Assembly (NCBI GenBank): GCA_945877255.1
Contig: CAMCRE010000007.1
Coordinates: 1-64,000 of the forward strand
Source: an uncultured Erysipelotrichaceae bacterium
GTDB lineage: Bacteria > Bacillota_I > Bacilli_A > Erysipelotrichales > Erysipelotrichaceae
Direction of reading: 5' to 3'
DNA length: 64,000 bases
In this document: piece after piece, positions 63,825 through 64,000 of the stretch
Numbering within the stretch: position 1 is the first letter of the stretch
Layout: every line of letters starts with the position of its first letter
The notes under the pieces: model-generated
Databases searched by the model: none
Told to the model about the DNA's origin: nothing
The model's input: only the letters and a program-made list of their open reading frames with translations
Position numbers and translations under genes: made by a program

Positions 63825-64000
63825 TTATTTAAATATAATTTGTCCTATTGAGTAAATTGTTGCTATAGTCCCCACGAAGAAACAGTAATATGCAAAATAA
63901 TTTAATTTTCTTTCTTTTAATATCGACAACAACATCTTCATTGCAAAGTATGTTGTTATCCCACTAGCTACAAAAGCCACAAACAACGGAAATGCTTCAG
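63825..64000 (-). CDS. uppP: C-terminal end of a membrane protein, probably undecaprenyl-diphosphatase
   Basis: Only the last 58 codons are in the window. The residues read FPLFVAFVASGITTYFAMKM, then LLSILKERKLNYFAYYCFFVGTI in two parts, ending YSIGQIIFK. A membrane helix, a KxLKxxxxxxFAYY motif and a final helix match the end of UppP (BacA), which recycles undecaprenyl diphosphate for cell wall synthesis. The signature motifs of UppP lie further upstream, outside the window, so the call is tentative. Confidence 0.65.
   Translation of the reverse strand, partial: EAFPLFVAFVASGITTYFAMKMLLSILKERKLNYFAYYCFFVGTIATIYSIGQIIFK

Overview
The window is a stretch of chromosome from a low-GC Bacillota that uses the standard code (TGA is a stop). 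Gene order (ybeY-dgkA-era-recO-glyS-dnaG-rpoD-trmK, mutM-coaE-dnaB-dnaI, ftsA-ftsZ, S10-spc-alpha ribosomal cluster), the lower mevalonate pathway, mannose-family PTS and mixed-acid type pyruvate formate-lyase suggest a fermentative, probably host-associated organism. I would guess Erysipelotrichia or a close relative; that placement is inference.

Positions 1-7620 are an integrated, apparently degraded temperate-phage or phage-like element that runs off the left edge. It has small early genes on the minus strand, a self-cleaving CI-type repressor (2155-2853) with divergent promoters and dyad operators, a possible antisense-RNA/small-peptide pair (1834-2002), an AbiF-like HEPN protein preceded by its own promoter, short RNA and terminator (2975-4017), the first codons of a tape-measure gene, a second promoter-RNA-terminator unit (4334-4445), a Fic protein (4572-5795), a 700-base gene-free stretch with hairpins and CTCGAG palindromes, and a tyrosine integrase (6509-7543). 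This is the part most likely to hold something little described.

Positions 7636-9928 carry pyruvate formate-lyase cut into two genes: a 665-residue body with the Cys-Cys pair and a separate 79-residue glycyl-radical domain. Divergently, 10139-13919 encodes mevalonate kinase, diphosphomevalonate decarboxylase, phosphomevalonate kinase and type 2 IPP isomerase. Then, all on the minus strand, come rpmF and yceD, the glycolytic pair pfkA-pyk, the replication/repair unit mutM-coaE-dnaB-dnaI, a hexosamine-type PTS locus (IIA, agaS, gatZ, IID, IIC, IIB, a lipoprotein and a HAD phosphatase), and the macromolecular-synthesis operon ybeY to trmK. In that operon rpoD has an insertion of over 400 residues and trmK is fused to 5-formyltetrahydrofolate cyclo-ligase.

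Positions 37998-49250 hold ftsA-ftsZ, an ABC exporter, rpsB-tsf-pyrH-frr, a purine permease and an O-methyltransferase. Positions 49305-63598 are the S10-spc-alpha cluster from rpsJ to rplQ with secY, adk, map, infA and rpoA. It lacks rpmD (L30), and S14, L32 and adenylate kinase are all of zinc-free type. The right edge cuts what looks like uppP. I saw no tRNA, rRNA, CRISPR array or complete insertion sequence.
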